Assembly: GCA_009841145.1 (NCBI GenBank)
Contig: VXMJ01000084.1
Span: 1 to 53,235 of the forward strand
Reading direction: 5' to 3'
Length of the DNA stretch: 53,235 nucleotides
Source of the DNA: Caldilineaceae bacterium SB0661_bin_34
GTDB taxonomy: Bacteria > Chloroflexota > Anaerolineae > Caldilineales > Caldilineaceae
The translations under genes were made by a program, and so were the position numbers. Under the pieces are notes generated by a model that saw only the letters and a list, made by a program, of their open reading frames with translations, did no database searches and was not told where the DNA came from. The number at the start of each line of letters is the position of its first letter. Position 1 is the stretch's first letter. This document shows, one piece after another, positions 26,999-36,480 of this stretch.

Positions 26999-28174
26999 AT
27001 GCGCCACGTGGCAGGATGCGCGTCGACACTGACCTTGCATGTTGACAGGCTGGTTCGGAACACCCGCGCCGTGGCCTCCTGCCTGACTCCAGGAACCCGG
27101 CTTATGGCAGTGGTCAAGGCCAATGCCTACGGACACGGCCTTGAAGCAACCGCCGGAACTCTTGAACCCCTGGACGAAGTGGACGCACTGGCAGTGTCGG
27201 CGTTTCGGGAAGCCACCGTTCTTCGAGACCACGGAGTACGGAAGGCGATATTGATCCTGGGTCCAACCGTCAGCAACCACTACGCGCGCGCGGCGGCCGA
27301 GGGCCTGTCACTGACGATTCACCAACCCCGGCAAATCGATGAACTGGCAGGGTACGCGCACAAGGCGTCGGCGGAGGCCCTGTCGGTTCACCTGAAAGTC
27401 GACACCGGTCTGCACCGGTTGGGGTTTGCTCCAAGCGAGATACCTGGATTGGTGGAGGACCTGGCCAACCTGCAGCCATCGGTCAAGGTTTCGGGACTGT
27501 ACAGCCACTTCCACTCCGCCGATGCCGCGGACCTGGCTTCGGCCAAGGCGCAGCTGGACCGCTTCAGGAGTCTGGTGGCAGACCTTGAACGGCGGAACCT
27601 GCGACCGGCCCTGTGTCACATTGCCAACACCGCCGCGACCCTGCGCATGCCCAATGCGCACATGGACATGGTGCGTGTAGGCGGCGCTCTCTACGGGTTG
27701 AACCCCAGTCACAAACACTGCCCTTTGCCCGAACCGATTCTGCCGGCCTTGTCCTGGCACACGGAAGTGGTACAGGTGCACGAAGTGCCCACCGGAGCGG
27801 CTCTGGGTTACGGCCACTGCTGGCAGGCACCGCGACCCAGTCGGATTGCCGTGTTGCCGGTGGGATACGCGGATGGTTTGCCCCGCAACGAACCCCGAGA
27901 AGTGTTAATCCGCGGTCAGACTGCCCCGCTGGTGGGCACCAGAAGCATGAACATGGCGTTCGCCGACACCACAGCCATCGGGAATCCTCCGGTCCAGCCA
28001 GGGGAACGGGCAACCCTGATGGGAACCGAGGGTGGAAATACTCTCTACTGCGATCGAATCGCAGACTTGGAGGGAACCATTGAATACGAAGTGACGGCGC
28101 GCATTCCTGCGAGCCACAGAATCCTGCGCGCTTGCGCGGGCGAGTCGCTCCCGTCCGGTTCCGGGCCCCTGTAA
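26999..28174 (+). CDS. alr: Alanine racemase
   Basis: PLP enzyme making D-alanine for peptidoglycan. The 391-residue protein has the PLP lysine in AVVKANAYGHG, the dipeptide DTGLHRLGF, the SHFHSAD segment, MVRVGGALYGL, the catalytic Tyr region ALGYGHCW, and AVLPVGYADGLPRN. ATG at 26999 is chosen because the frame upstream only repeats the EamA gene in another frame; the two genes are 13 bp apart. It is the last gene of the long plus-strand run. Its presence indicates a peptidoglycan wall. Confidence 0.92.
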   Translation: MRHVAGCASTLTLHVDRLVRNTRAVASCLTPGTRLMAVVKANAYGHGLEATAGTLEPLDEVDALAVSAFREATVLRDHGVRKAILILGPTVSNHYARAAAEGLSLTIHQPRQIDELAGYAHKASAEALSVHLKVDTGLHRLGFAPSEIPGLVEDLANLQPSVKVSGLYSHFHSADAADLASAKAQLDRFRSLVADLERRNLRPALCHIANTAATLRMPNAHMDMVRVGGALYGLNPSHKHCPLPEPILPALSWHTEVVQVHEVPTGAALGYGHCWQAPRPSRIAVLPVGYADGLPRNEPREVLIRGQTAPLVGTRSMNMAFADTTAIGNPPVQPGERATLMGTEGGNTLYCDRIADLEGTIEYEVTARIPASHRILRACAGESLPSGSGPL

Positions 28175-28176
28175 AT

Positions 28177-28191
28177 CCGGGCCGGGCCCGG
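28177..28191. terminator. GC hairpin between alr and rpsT
   Basis: CCGGGC-CGG-GCCCGG sits two bases after the alr stop, between convergent genes, followed by CAATT. Weak terminator candidate without a T-run. Confidence 0.35.
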
Positions 28192-28223
28192 CAATTCAGG
28201 TTGGCGAAGGACGGAGCGGGCCG

Positions 28224-28496
28224 TCAATCAGCCGATTGAACAGCCTGAAGCTGCCGGGCCAGCCGGGACTTGGTGCGATCGGCGAGATTCGAGTGAACCG
28301 CGTGTGCTCGTGCAGCCCGATCCAAGGCACTGGACGCAGCCTGCACGCCCTCTGCCGCTGCGTCGGCGTCTCCGGTCGCAAGCAGAGACCGTGCCCTGCT
28401 AACGGCATTGCGGGCCTTGGCCCGATAGAAGCGGTTGGCTGAGCGACGCTTCGGATTCTGGCGGGCTCGCTTGGCTGCAGACTGGATGTTGGGCAT
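28224..28496 (-). CDS. rpsT: 30S ribosomal protein S20
   Basis: Small basic 16S-rRNA-binding protein of the 30S subunit. The 90-residue product begins PNIQSAAKRARQNPKRR, the family signature, continues FYRAKARNAVSRAR, and has the C-terminal HSNLADRTKSRLARQL. Length is normal (about 87). I use the ATG at 28496; the open frame extends upstream without support. No Shine-Dalgarno is visible. It stands as a single gene between convergent alr and the terminator of the ABC operon. Confidence 0.92.
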   Translation of the reverse strand: MPNIQSAAKRARQNPKRRSANRFYRAKARNAVSRARSLLATGDADAAAEGVQAASSALDRAARAHAVHSNLADRTKSRLARQLQAVQSAD

Positions 28497-28591
28497 GTAG
28501 GAGATCGAGGGATTGGACCGAACGCAAACTGAACGACCTATCCGAGGTCGAACCGCCATTGTAGGACCTGCCGCCCACCGGGTCAACAACA

Positions 28592-28610
28592 CGCCCCCTT
28601 GACGGGGGCG
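28592..28610 (-). terminator. Terminator of the ABC exporter operon
   Basis: A 7-bp stem CGCCCCC / GGGGGCG with loop GTCAA (minus-strand sense), followed on that strand by TGTTGTTG. It lies 79 bases past the stop of the downstream ABC gene and insulates rpsT. Confidence 0.55.
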
Positions 28611-28688
28611 CCGGTACCGAGGATCCGTCGGAACCCGTGGCGGCCGGATCATCGAGACTAGCAGCACCCCGACGTGGACAGTCACCCG

Positions 28689-30536
28689 CTACGCGTGCTC
28701 CACCCGCAAGCGCCGGCGCTGACTGGTGTACAGGTCGTGGTAGTGCCCATGCAGGTCCATCAACTCCTCGTGGGAACCGCGTTCCACGATGCGCCCGTCC
28801 AAAACGAAGAGGACGATGTCCGCGTTGCGGATGGTGTTGAGGCGATGGGCTATCACGAAAGCCGTCCGGTGCTGGATCAAGTCGAGCAGCGCACTCTGCA
28901 ACTGAACTTCGGTACGAGTGTCGACACTGCTTGTGGCCTCGTCCAGGATCAGAACCCGCGGCTGGGCCAGGACCGCCCGCGCGATGGCGATCAGCTGACG
29001 TTGCCCTTCCGAGAAATTGTGGCCCCGCTCCGACACCCTCGAGTCGTATCCGGACGGCAGCCTGCGGATGAACCAGTCCGCGTTGGCCACACGGGCAGCC
29101 TCCACGATCTCCGCGTCCGCTGCATCGGGATTGCCAAAGCGAATGTTGTCCTTGACCGTGCCCGAAAACAGGTAGGTGTCCTGCAGGACAACTCCGAGCT
29201 GCCTGCGCCAGTCGGCCTGCCTGATGTCGCGCAAGTCCATGCCGTCCACGCGAATGGCACCCTCGGTAACGTCGAGGAACCGACTCAACAGACTAACAAT
29301 CGTGGTCTTGCCGGCACCCGTGGGTCCCACAAGCGCCACCGTCTGACCAGGCTCCACCTGCAGGTTTATGTCATGCAAAACAGGTGTGCCGGGATCGTAG
29401 GCAAAATGCACGTGTTCAAACTCCACGGCCCCTTCGACCCTGGGCAGCAGCATGGCGTCGGGCCGGTCCGTGACGGATGGCACCGTGTCCAACACTTCGA
29501 AAATCCGCTCCGCTCCGGCGATCGAAGACTGCAACTGGTTGTACAGCATGGCCAGACCGCGGAGCGGCCGGAAAAAGTTGCGGATGTAGATGATGAACGT
29601 GGCCATGACACCCACCTGCACATGGCCGTTGATGGCCAGCCAGCCACCGAACAGCGCCAGCGCTCCCAGCGTGATCACACTCATCGTGGAGAACATGGGC
29701 CCCAGGATGGCCAGGATGACTTCGGAGTGGGTCGCGACATCGCGATACGCTTGGCTGGCCTCTGCGAATTCCCCCTGTGCAGCCTCCTCGCGGTTGAAAG
29801 CCTTGATTTCGCGGAAGTTGGTCACCGACTCCTCAATCGTGGCGTTCATAACTCCCAACCTGCGCTGCACCCGGCGAAAGGCGCGCCGGCTCCGGACCGT
29901 AACCTGGCCCGTGATGTACAGCATGGTCGGCAACAGGAGCAGGGCTCCCAGGCCCAGCTGCCAGTTCAGGACAACCATGAACACCAGGCTGCCCAACAAC
30001 AACAGGACATTGGAGACAAACTCGATCAACCCGTTGGACAGGGTCTGGTTGATGGTCTCCGTGTCGTTGCCGACGCGGCTCATCAAATCACCAACGCGTC
30101 GCTGGTTGTGGTCTGCAAGCGACAGCCGCTGGATGTGTTCGAAGATCAGGCTGCGCAGCACACTGATGAACCGCTGCGCAATCTCCACCATGAGCAGACT
30201 CTGGGCCATGGTGGTCAGGAAAGCCGTCCCGTACACCGCCAACAGGACCGACACGGTGCGCGCCAGACCGTCGAGGTCGCCCTGTGCGATGAACCGATCA
30301 ATGGCCCGCCCCAGCAATATGGGACCGAGCAGTCCCAGAGCCGTGCTGACCAGGACGCAACCGACCACCAGGGCAATCCGGCCCTTGAACCTGCGCAGGT
30401 AGCCGAACAGTCGTTTCAGGGTGGTGGCCGGATCCCGCGCCGATTCTCCCGTCGGCCGTCCGCCACCGCCCATGCCCCCGATGCGCGGGCCGCCGGCAGG
30501 CGAGGTGCGGGCTGCGCGGGCAATGCCTACGGACAT
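28689..30536 (-). CDS. ABC exporter half-transporter (fused TMD-NBD), subunit A
   Basis: A 615-residue type-IV ABC exporter half: a Gly-rich N-tail, six transmembrane helices, then the ATPase domain with Walker A GPTGAGKTT (~400), Q-loop VVLQDTYLFSG and Walker B VLILDEATSSVD with a normal catalytic Glu. The signature motif is FSEGQ instead of LSGGQ. It lies 36 bp downstream of a second half-transporter with complementary degeneracy, so the two should form a heterodimer with one impaired ATP site, as in TM287/288-type exporters. Likely cargo is a lipid, drug or peptide; none can be named. A terminator follows. Confidence 0.92.
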   Translation of the reverse strand: MSVGIARAARTSPAGGPRIGGMGGGGRPTGESARDPATTLKRLFGYLRRFKGRIALVVGCVLVSTALGLLGPILLGRAIDRFIAQGDLDGLARTVSVLLAVYGTAFLTTMAQSLLMVEIAQRFISVLRSLIFEHIQRLSLADHNQRRVGDLMSRVGNDTETINQTLSNGLIEFVSNVLLLLGSLVFMVVLNWQLGLGALLLLPTMLYITGQVTVRSRRAFRRVQRRLGVMNATIEESVTNFREIKAFNREEAAQGEFAEASQAYRDVATHSEVILAILGPMFSTMSVITLGALALFGGWLAINGHVQVGVMATFIIYIRNFFRPLRGLAMLYNQLQSSIAGAERIFEVLDTVPSVTDRPDAMLLPRVEGAVEFEHVHFAYDPGTPVLHDINLQVEPGQTVALVGPTGAGKTTIVSLLSRFLDVTEGAIRVDGMDLRDIRQADWRRQLGVVLQDTYLFSGTVKDNIRFGNPDAADAEIVEAARVANADWFIRRLPSGYDSRVSERGHNFSEGQRQLIAIARAVLAQPRVLILDEATSSVDTRTEVQLQSALLDLIQHRTAFVIAHRLNTIRNADIVLFVLDGRIVERGSHEELMDLHGHYHDLYTSQRRRLRVEHA

Positions 30537-30572
30537 GACATCAGGCCGTGGTGAAAGAGTGACTGGACATCA

Positions 30573-32354
30573 TCAACCTAGCTGGGAGTCGTACAGCTCC
30601 CGGTAGATTGGGCTGGCGTCCAGGAGTTCGGTGTGGGTGCCATCGGCCACTACGCGCCCTTCGTCAAGAATCAGGATGCGATCGGCGTCGATAACGCTGG
30701 TCACGCGATGGGCAACGATGATGGTGGTCCGTCCCCGGGAGGCATCACGAAAGGCCTCTTGGATTTCGGCTTCGGTCTCCAAGTCCACGGAAGACGTTGC
30801 ATCGTCCAACAACAGGATGCTCGGATCCACGGCCAGGGCCCTGGCGATGGCTACCCTCTGCTTCTGGCCGCCGGACAGGTTGGCTCCGGCCTCCTCCACG
30901 ATGTGCTCCAAACCATCGTCCCTGTCCTTGATGAACCCGTCGGCCTGGGCCATGCGGGCTGCCTGCCACACGTCTTCGGTGTGCAATTCGGGATTGCCGA
31001 AGGCAATGTTTTCGCGAAGCGAGCGGTTGAACAAGGCCGGATGCTGGGCCACCAAACCCACGGCCTGCCGCAACGACTTGAGATCCCAGTCCCTGACATC
31101 GATGCCGTCGATCAGGATTGAGCCGGCCCGCACATCGTAGAACCGCGGGATCAGGTACATGAGCGACGACTTGCCGGAACCGGTGGCGCCGATCAGGCCG
31201 ACGGTCTGGCCGGCTTCAATGGTGAAGTCAAGCCCGGACAGGACCTTCTCGCCGGCGCGGCGGCCGTTGCCCAAGGCGTAGACCCCGTTGGCCAACCCGT
31301 CGGATGTCGGTTGGCCGGACCGCGAGTAGGCGAAGTCAACATTGCGGAACTCCAGACGCCCAGCCACGGTACGGGCAGGCGACGCGGCCGGCTCCTTGAC
31401 GACCGGCTCCGTGTCGAGAATCTCCCAGATGCGTTCGGAGGAGGCTGTCGCCCGGGAGAACATGGCCAGCATGCCGCTCAGGAGCAACAGGGGCGTCAGG
31501 CCAACCATGAGATAGCTGTTGAAGGCCACCAGCTGTCCAAGCGTGATGTCCTCCGCAATCACCGCGCTGCCGCCGAACCAGGCCAGGCCGACCAGCCCAA
31601 AGTTGGTGAACAGGGCGATTAGGGGCATGGACACGGCAATCAGGCGGCCCACCTTGATGTTCTGGTCCACCAGAGACTCGTTGGCATCCGAGAACCGCGC
31701 AATCTGGGCCTTTTCCTGGACGAACGCCCGGACTTCGGACATGCCGGACAGGTTTTCCTGCACCACTACGTTGAGGGCCGCCAGGCGGGCCTGCACGATG
31801 GCGTAGAGCGGCGTGGCCTTGACAAACACCCACCGCAGGACCACGCCTGTGAGCAGCAGCATGACCCATGCAATCAGGGACAGTCGCACATCGGACAACA
31901 CCAGCATGATCATGCTGCCGACCACCATAAGCGCGGCGCGCAGGGCCAGGGAAACACCCACACTGGAGAACATGCGCACGACATCCACATCCGAGGTCAG
32001 GCGCGTGATCAACTGACCGGTCTTGAGCTGATCCACATCGGGGTGGGACAACTGCATGACCTTGGCGAACAGTTCGTTGCGAATGTCGAAGGCCAGGGCC
32101 TGTGACAGTCGCGCTCTGAAGACACCTTGGCCAAACGTCGCGGCCGCGCCCACAACCGCGGCCAGGAACATGACCAGGGCTCCCTCCCACACCGCCTGGA
32201 AGTCCGACTGGAGAATGCCATCGTCGATGACAACCCGCATGAAGCGCGGAACGGTGAGTTCCATCATGACCGGCAGGATGGTGGTCACGATGGTGCCTGC
32301 GATCAGCCCCTTGTAGGGTGACAGGAACCGGCCGGTCCTGGCCAGTGAACGCAT
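30573..32354 (-). CDS. ABC exporter half-transporter (fused TMD-NBD), subunit B
   Basis: A 593-residue partner of the gene at 28689. Six transmembrane helices precede an ATPase domain with Walker A GATGSGKSS (~388), canonical signature LSGGQKQR and Walker B ILLLDDATSSVD, where Asp replaces the catalytic Glu. It therefore contributes the degenerate site together with the FSEGQ signature of the other subunit. I start it at the ATG at 32354; a TTG four codons earlier (32366) is also open. An insertion of about 20 residues (QPTSDGLANGVYALGNGRR) lies at the NBD start, before LDFTIEAGQTV. It is first in the two-gene operon. Confidence 0.92.
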   Translation of the reverse strand: MRSLARTGRFLSPYKGLIAGTIVTTILPVMMELTVPRFMRVVIDDGILQSDFQAVWEGALVMFLAAVVGAAATFGQGVFRARLSQALAFDIRNELFAKVMQLSHPDVDQLKTGQLITRLTSDVDVVRMFSSVGVSLALRAALMVVGSMIMLVLSDVRLSLIAWVMLLLTGVVLRWVFVKATPLYAIVQARLAALNVVVQENLSGMSEVRAFVQEKAQIARFSDANESLVDQNIKVGRLIAVSMPLIALFTNFGLVGLAWFGGSAVIAEDITLGQLVAFNSYLMVGLTPLLLLSGMLAMFSRATASSERIWEILDTEPVVKEPAASPARTVAGRLEFRNVDFAYSRSGQPTSDGLANGVYALGNGRRAGEKVLSGLDFTIEAGQTVGLIGATGSGKSSLMYLIPRFYDVRAGSILIDGIDVRDWDLKSLRQAVGLVAQHPALFNRSLRENIAFGNPELHTEDVWQAARMAQADGFIKDRDDGLEHIVEEAGANLSGGQKQRVAIARALAVDPSILLLDDATSSVDLETEAEIQEAFRDASRGRTTIIVAHRVTSVIDADRILILDEGRVVADGTHTELLDASPIYRELYDSQLG

Positions 32355-32669
32355 GCTCGGATTCAATCCAACCGTATGAGTCTCAACCGATACCGGACTG
32401 CAATGTCCCCTTGCAGCATGACCGCGCCGCCGCTACAGCGGCCGCCAAGTCCGCGGTCCAATCCGTATGGGACTTTGCCACCCGTATTGTCATGCTTCCG
32501 GGCGGAGAAGCTCCTCGCAGCCACAGGGACGGCGATTCTACATCCTTTCGGCAATTTAGGAAACACAGCCTTGAAACAGTGCCCACGCACGGTTGGGCAC
32601 GGCACCCCCATAGCCGTCCGTCGGTACAATCAAGAAGACTGAGTTTGAACCGGCACACCGAGGGAACAG
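32355..32669. other. Divergent intergenic region
   Basis: This 315-bp gap separates the ABC operon (minus) from the first aldo/keto reductase (plus). No convincing gene is seen. A TACAAT box at 32625-32630 lies 39 bases before the reductase start and may be its -10, without a recognisable -35. Confidence 0.4.
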
Positions 32670-33692
32670 ATGGAATACCGGCTGCTGGGTCGCACGGGCC
32701 TGAAAGTATCTCCCCTTTGCCTGGGGACCTTGACGTTTGGCACAAGGGTATTCCCGATTGGCGGGGGTACGCCTCCGGAGGAGGCCTACCGCATGGTCGC
32801 CAGGGCCCTGGATACGGGAATCAATTTTGTGGACACCGCCAATGTGTATTCGCGGGGGATCAGTGAGGAAGTCACGGGTGAGGCCCTGAAGCGCCTGGGC
32901 CAGCGGGACCGGGTGATCCTGGCGACCAAGGTACACGGCGCGATGGCGGATGACGACCCCAACATGCAGGGCACTTCACGCCGCCACGTGATGGAGCAAT
33001 GTCACGCCAGTCTCAGACGGTTGCAGACCGACTACATCGACCTGTACCAGCTGCATCGTCCCCAGACCCATTTGCCCATTGACGAGACGCTGCGCGCCCT
33101 CGATGATCTGATCCGGGACGGCAAGGTGCGGTATATCGGCACCAGCACCTACGCGGCATGGCAGCTGCTGGAATCCCTGTGGGTGGCCAAGGAATACGGC
33201 TTGAACCGCTTCATCTCGGAGCAACCGCCCTACCACATTCTGGATCGACGGATTGAGCGCGAACTGGTCCCCATGAGCCTGACCTACGGGGTGGGGCTCC
33301 TGCCTTGGAGTCCCTTGGCCGGGGGTCTGCTCACCGGCAAGTACCGACGGAACGAGGAATTGCCTGCCGGCAGCCGCTACACGCGCCATCCCGCCCGGCA
33401 CACGCGGATGGTCGACGATGTGTTTCGGGTCACGGAAGGTCTGGAGGGCCATGTCCGGCAAAAGGGCGGCACCATGGCCCAGTTCGCTCTGGCCTGGGTC
33501 ATGCATCAACCCGGGATCACCAGTGCCATCATTGGTCCGCGTACCTTCGAGCAGCTGGAGGACAACCTGGGAGCTCTGGACGTGGACATCACACCAGAAG
33601 ACTGCCAACTGGTGGACACACTGGTTCCGCCTGGCACGATGGTATCGCCCTTTTACGAGGCGGACTTCGGCCCCAGCGTCTTTCGTTGGTAA
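32670..33692 (+). CDS. Aldo/keto reductase, paralogue 1
   Basis: NADPH-dependent oxidoreductase of the AKR superfamily, 340 residues. It begins MEYRLLGRTGLKVSPLCLG, has the catalytic Asp and Tyr in DTANVYSRG, Lys in LATKV and His in LYQLHRP, and the C-terminal cofactor-binding IIGPRTFEQLEDNLGAL. The close match to 'YajO/Tas'-like AKRs gives no substrate. The GAGGGAA Shine-Dalgarno upstream of 32670 supports the start. A second copy at 34722 is strikingly similar along its whole length, so this is a recent tandem duplication. Confidence 0.92.
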   Translation: MEYRLLGRTGLKVSPLCLGTLTFGTRVFPIGGGTPPEEAYRMVARALDTGINFVDTANVYSRGISEEVTGEALKRLGQRDRVILATKVHGAMADDDPNMQGTSRRHVMEQCHASLRRLQTDYIDLYQLHRPQTHLPIDETLRALDDLIRDGKVRYIGTSTYAAWQLLESLWVAKEYGLNRFISEQPPYHILDRRIERELVPMSLTYGVGLLPWSPLAGGLLTGKYRRNEELPAGSRYTRHPARHTRMVDDVFRVTEGLEGHVRQKGGTMAQFALAWVMHQPGITSAIIGPRTFEQLEDNLGALDVDITPEDCQLVDTLVPPGTMVSPFYEADFGPSVFRW

Positions 33693-33939
33693 TGCCTATG
33701 ACTGGCGTTGTTCCAGACCTACCAACGGGTTGAGCGCAGCCTGAGTGGACGGCGGGCTGGGCGAAGAGAACAGTCATCCACCTGCCCCAAAGGAGTGGCC
33801 TCTCTGCGGCCAAACCCCTCGCCGACAGTGGGGCCGGTCATATTGGCTCCAGACTCCAGGGGAAAGCATCCGTTCCTTCGGGACTCCAGAATGCCTTGGC
33901 ACTCAGCCCAAAACCAAGAGAATCGAACAAGACCGGCAA

Positions 33940-34551
33940 TCAGTATCGTTCAGCCATCCAGCGGCGGATCTTCACGTCCGCATCTCTATTCAGTTCGACG
34001 TTCTCCTGATCGGGCCTGTCCAGTTCGTCGAGTAGGCCGCGGCGACATGCGTTGTTGCGCTGGTGGGCACCACACAGGTGAAATCCTACGCAACCGGGAT
34101 TGTTGAATAGCGCCACCAGTACCTCTGCGTCGGCCAGCAGCACGGGCTTTCCGGTATTCCTGTGCCATTCGTTGAGATGGGTCACCGGCTCGCGGAAGTC
34201 CTGGAACAACAGCACGTCAACGAAGGGCAATGCGGCTTCAATATCCGCCATCGCGATGGCGGCGTTGGCTTCGTAGCAGTCCCCCAGAATCAAGTGGTGG
34301 GGGGCGTAGCGACGAATGGCATCGTGGGTTGTCTGATAGTAGAGGGCGATGGCCACGAAACTGTCGGTGCCGCAGATGACGGCCAGCACCGACAGTGCCG
34401 GGATGTCCGTCAGGTTGTGCAGTTTGACCCGCTCGACCCGTGGATCCTCCAGGGTGTCCAGGGTCTCGACCAGGGACGAAGGCATCAGGACGCCCATGAA
34501 GGACTCTCTGTAGGCTGGATCCGGAACCGCCCATGATACCCACGCGTCCAC
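33940..34551 (-). pseudogene. Truncated glycoside-hydrolase (agarase-like) C-terminal fragment
   Basis: The 203-residue frame reads YYQTTHDAIRRYAPHHLILGDCYEANA, VDVLLFQDFREPVTHLNEW, GKPVLLADA and NPGCVGFHLCGAHQRN, a pattern I associate with the C-terminal part of large agarase-like/clan-A glycosidases. Those proteins are several times longer; here the N-terminal half of the barrel is missing, and the first ~65 residues fit poorly, so a frameshift or truncation is likely. It lies on the strand opposite to two paralogous reductases, between them. The 247 bp before it (33693-33939) hold only an 8-bp inverted repeat (CGTTGGTA/TACCAACG). Could still be a short living gene, but I think it is a remnant. 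Confidence 0.5.
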
Positions 34552-34721
34552 TCACTCCGTGCCCCCATTTAGATGCAATCGCCCTGACCTACCGCTGTCG
34601 GTGTCCAGCGGTAGGTGCCAGTGCATGTATGATTTCGAACGGATGCACCACGGCTGGAAGACCATCCACGGATATCCGAACCCGGATCCCGTAACGTAAC
34701 AAAGCAACTTGGAGACATTGT

Positions 34722-35735
34722 ATGGAGTACAGACTGTTGGGCAGGACGGGCGTGAAGGTCTCCCCTCTTTGCTTTGGGGTCATGATGTTCGGCCACGGCC
34801 AGTTTGGGGGCGGTGTCGACGTGGACGACGCCAGCCGCATGCTGCAAGTTGCCTTCGACGCTGGCATCAACTTCATCGACACCGCGAACGTGTACTCGCG
34901 CGGCCAAAGCGAGGAAATTCTGGGTGAAGCCCTCAAGCGGTCGGGACAGCGGTCGCGGGTCGTGCTGGCCACCAAGGTACACTTCCCGATGGCCGACGAT
35001 GATCCAAACATGGGGGGCACGTCGCGCCGGCACGTGATTGAGCAGTGCCATGCCAGTCTCAAGCGCCTGCAGACCGACTACATCGATCTGTACCAACTGC
35101 ATCGGCCACGCACGGACACCCCGATCGACGAAACCCTTAGGGCCTTGGACGACCTCGTGCGCGACGGCAAGGTCAGGTACATCGGCACCAGCACCTACGC
35201 TGCCTGGCAGTTCGTGGAGTCGTTGTGGGTGTCCAAGGAATACGGCCTGAACCGCTTCGTGACGGAACAGCCGCCCTACAACATCCTGGACCGGCGCATT
35301 GAGCGGGAACTGCTGCCCATGGCCCAGAATTACGGGGTGGCCATCCTTCCGTGGAGCCCATTGGCTGGCGGTTTGTTGGCCGGGAAGTACAAACGCGGCA
35401 AAGATGCCCCCGAAGGCAGTCGGTACGCTCTGCGACCCCGCCCAGAGCGCACTCCGGAAGGCATCTACGACGTCATCGAAGGTCTCGATCCGCTGGCGGC
35501 CAACAAAGGGTGCACCGTGGCCCAGTTCGCCCTGGCATGGGCAATGGGCCAGCCCAACATCACCAGTCCCATCATTGGACCTCGCACGCTGGAACAACTG
35601 GAAGACAACCTCGGCGCTTTGCAGGTCTCACTGGACGACTCGGATCGTGAGGCGGTGGATACCTTGGTGCCGCCCGGAACCAACGTGTCCCTGTACTACG
35701 AATCCAATTTCGGTGCCGGCGAATTCAGGTGGTGA
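34722..35735 (+). CDS. Aldo/keto reductase, paralogue 2
   Basis: A 337-residue paralogue of the gene at 32670, with the same landmarks: MEYRLLGRTGVKVSPLCFG, DTANVYSRGQSEE, LATKVHFPMADDDPN, LYQLHRPRTDTPIDETL, ILPWSPLAGGLLAGKY and IIGPRTLEQLEDNLGAL. Catalytic Asp, Tyr, Lys and His are all present. GGAG eight bases upstream of the ATG supports the start. Differences cluster in the loop after GTLTFG/GVMMFG and in the segment after the GKY motif, regions that shape the substrate pocket, so the two copies may have diverged in specificity. Confidence 0.92.
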   Translation: MEYRLLGRTGVKVSPLCFGVMMFGHGQFGGGVDVDDASRMLQVAFDAGINFIDTANVYSRGQSEEILGEALKRSGQRSRVVLATKVHFPMADDDPNMGGTSRRHVIEQCHASLKRLQTDYIDLYQLHRPRTDTPIDETLRALDDLVRDGKVRYIGTSTYAAWQFVESLWVSKEYGLNRFVTEQPPYNILDRRIERELLPMAQNYGVAILPWSPLAGGLLAGKYKRGKDAPEGSRYALRPRPERTPEGIYDVIEGLDPLAANKGCTVAQFALAWAMGQPNITSPIIGPRTLEQLEDNLGALQVSLDDSDREAVDTLVPPGTNVSLYYESNFGAGEFRW

Positions 35736-35749
35736 CCGTGACCCCGGGT

Positions 35750-36480
35750 ACGTGATCCAAACCGAGAAGCCGTAATGCTACAGTTTGTAAAGTAGTTGGC
35801 CGTGCTCGTCGGCAGTAATGGCTGTACAGGGCCCAAGAGTGGCTCCGCTTCCAAGTCACCCAGACTTGAACTTGGTCCATGGCGGCGACCATGCACAGCA
35901 CATGTGCCACAACAGCCTCCGCACCACGAACAAGCTCAGGTCGATGCCGTCAACGGGATCGCTTGAAAGCCGACAGGCTGCCCACGGACCCTTTCTCGGG
36001 GGACTCCACCGGGAGCATGGTGGCCTGAAGTACCGCCAGCAGGGCTAGGGTCATGTGCTGGTACCAGCCGGTGGCGCTGCACACCGCTTACGCGTCCGAT
36101 CGCACCTCCTGCCTGGCCGCCTCAAAGCTACTCTCGATGCAACAGCACGTTCTAGCGACTCGCACCACGGTGTCCAGCTTCATGTCCGGGGGGCATACAT
36201 CCGTAAGGCGATCCAGTCGTCCGGATCCGTGCAGGCACACTGAAACAGTAGGGTGCGCACCTGTGGGGCGGACGGGGCCGCGTCCCCGACGACTCCATGT
36301 GGACCCCCTGCCACTCATACCCGCGCTCCTTCTGGCTGCCAGGCCCGCGCTGCGTCGCTGCCAGCCCCACCAGACTTGTTCGTGGCTGGACATCGCCAGC
36401 ACATAAGCCTACTCCTGTGCCTTAAGGCCTGCCGCAGTCGGCCAAGTGGTCGTAGACGCTGTCGCCTATTACTTAAACCA
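35750..36480 (-). pseudogene. Decayed IS701-like transposase
   Basis: Minus-strand reading yields ordered transposase pieces broken by frameshifts and stops: VIGDSVYDH (~36455), YVLAMSSHEQVWWGW (from ~36402), TVVRVARTCCCIESSFEAAR (~36170-36110), SATGWYQHMTLALLAVLQAT (~36080-36020) and a WKRSHSWALYSHYCRR C-terminus (~35850). These correspond to the GDxVYG, YVLAVxxxxxVW, VRVAGxRWxIEExFExAK and TGWYRHxTLALLA blocks of IS701-family DDE transposases. The order is right but no frame is intact, so the element is dead. I did not find terminal inverted repeats. Bases 36481-36697 show no recognisable feature. Confidence 0.7.

Noticed and set aside
28674-30554. 626-aa open frame antisense to the ABC exporter
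   Set aside because: It is the complement of a well-supported ABC gene; its translation is low in family motifs and reflects GC-rich third-position bias.
35750-36480. Functional insertion sequence
   Set aside because: No intact transposase frame and no terminal inverted repeats found.
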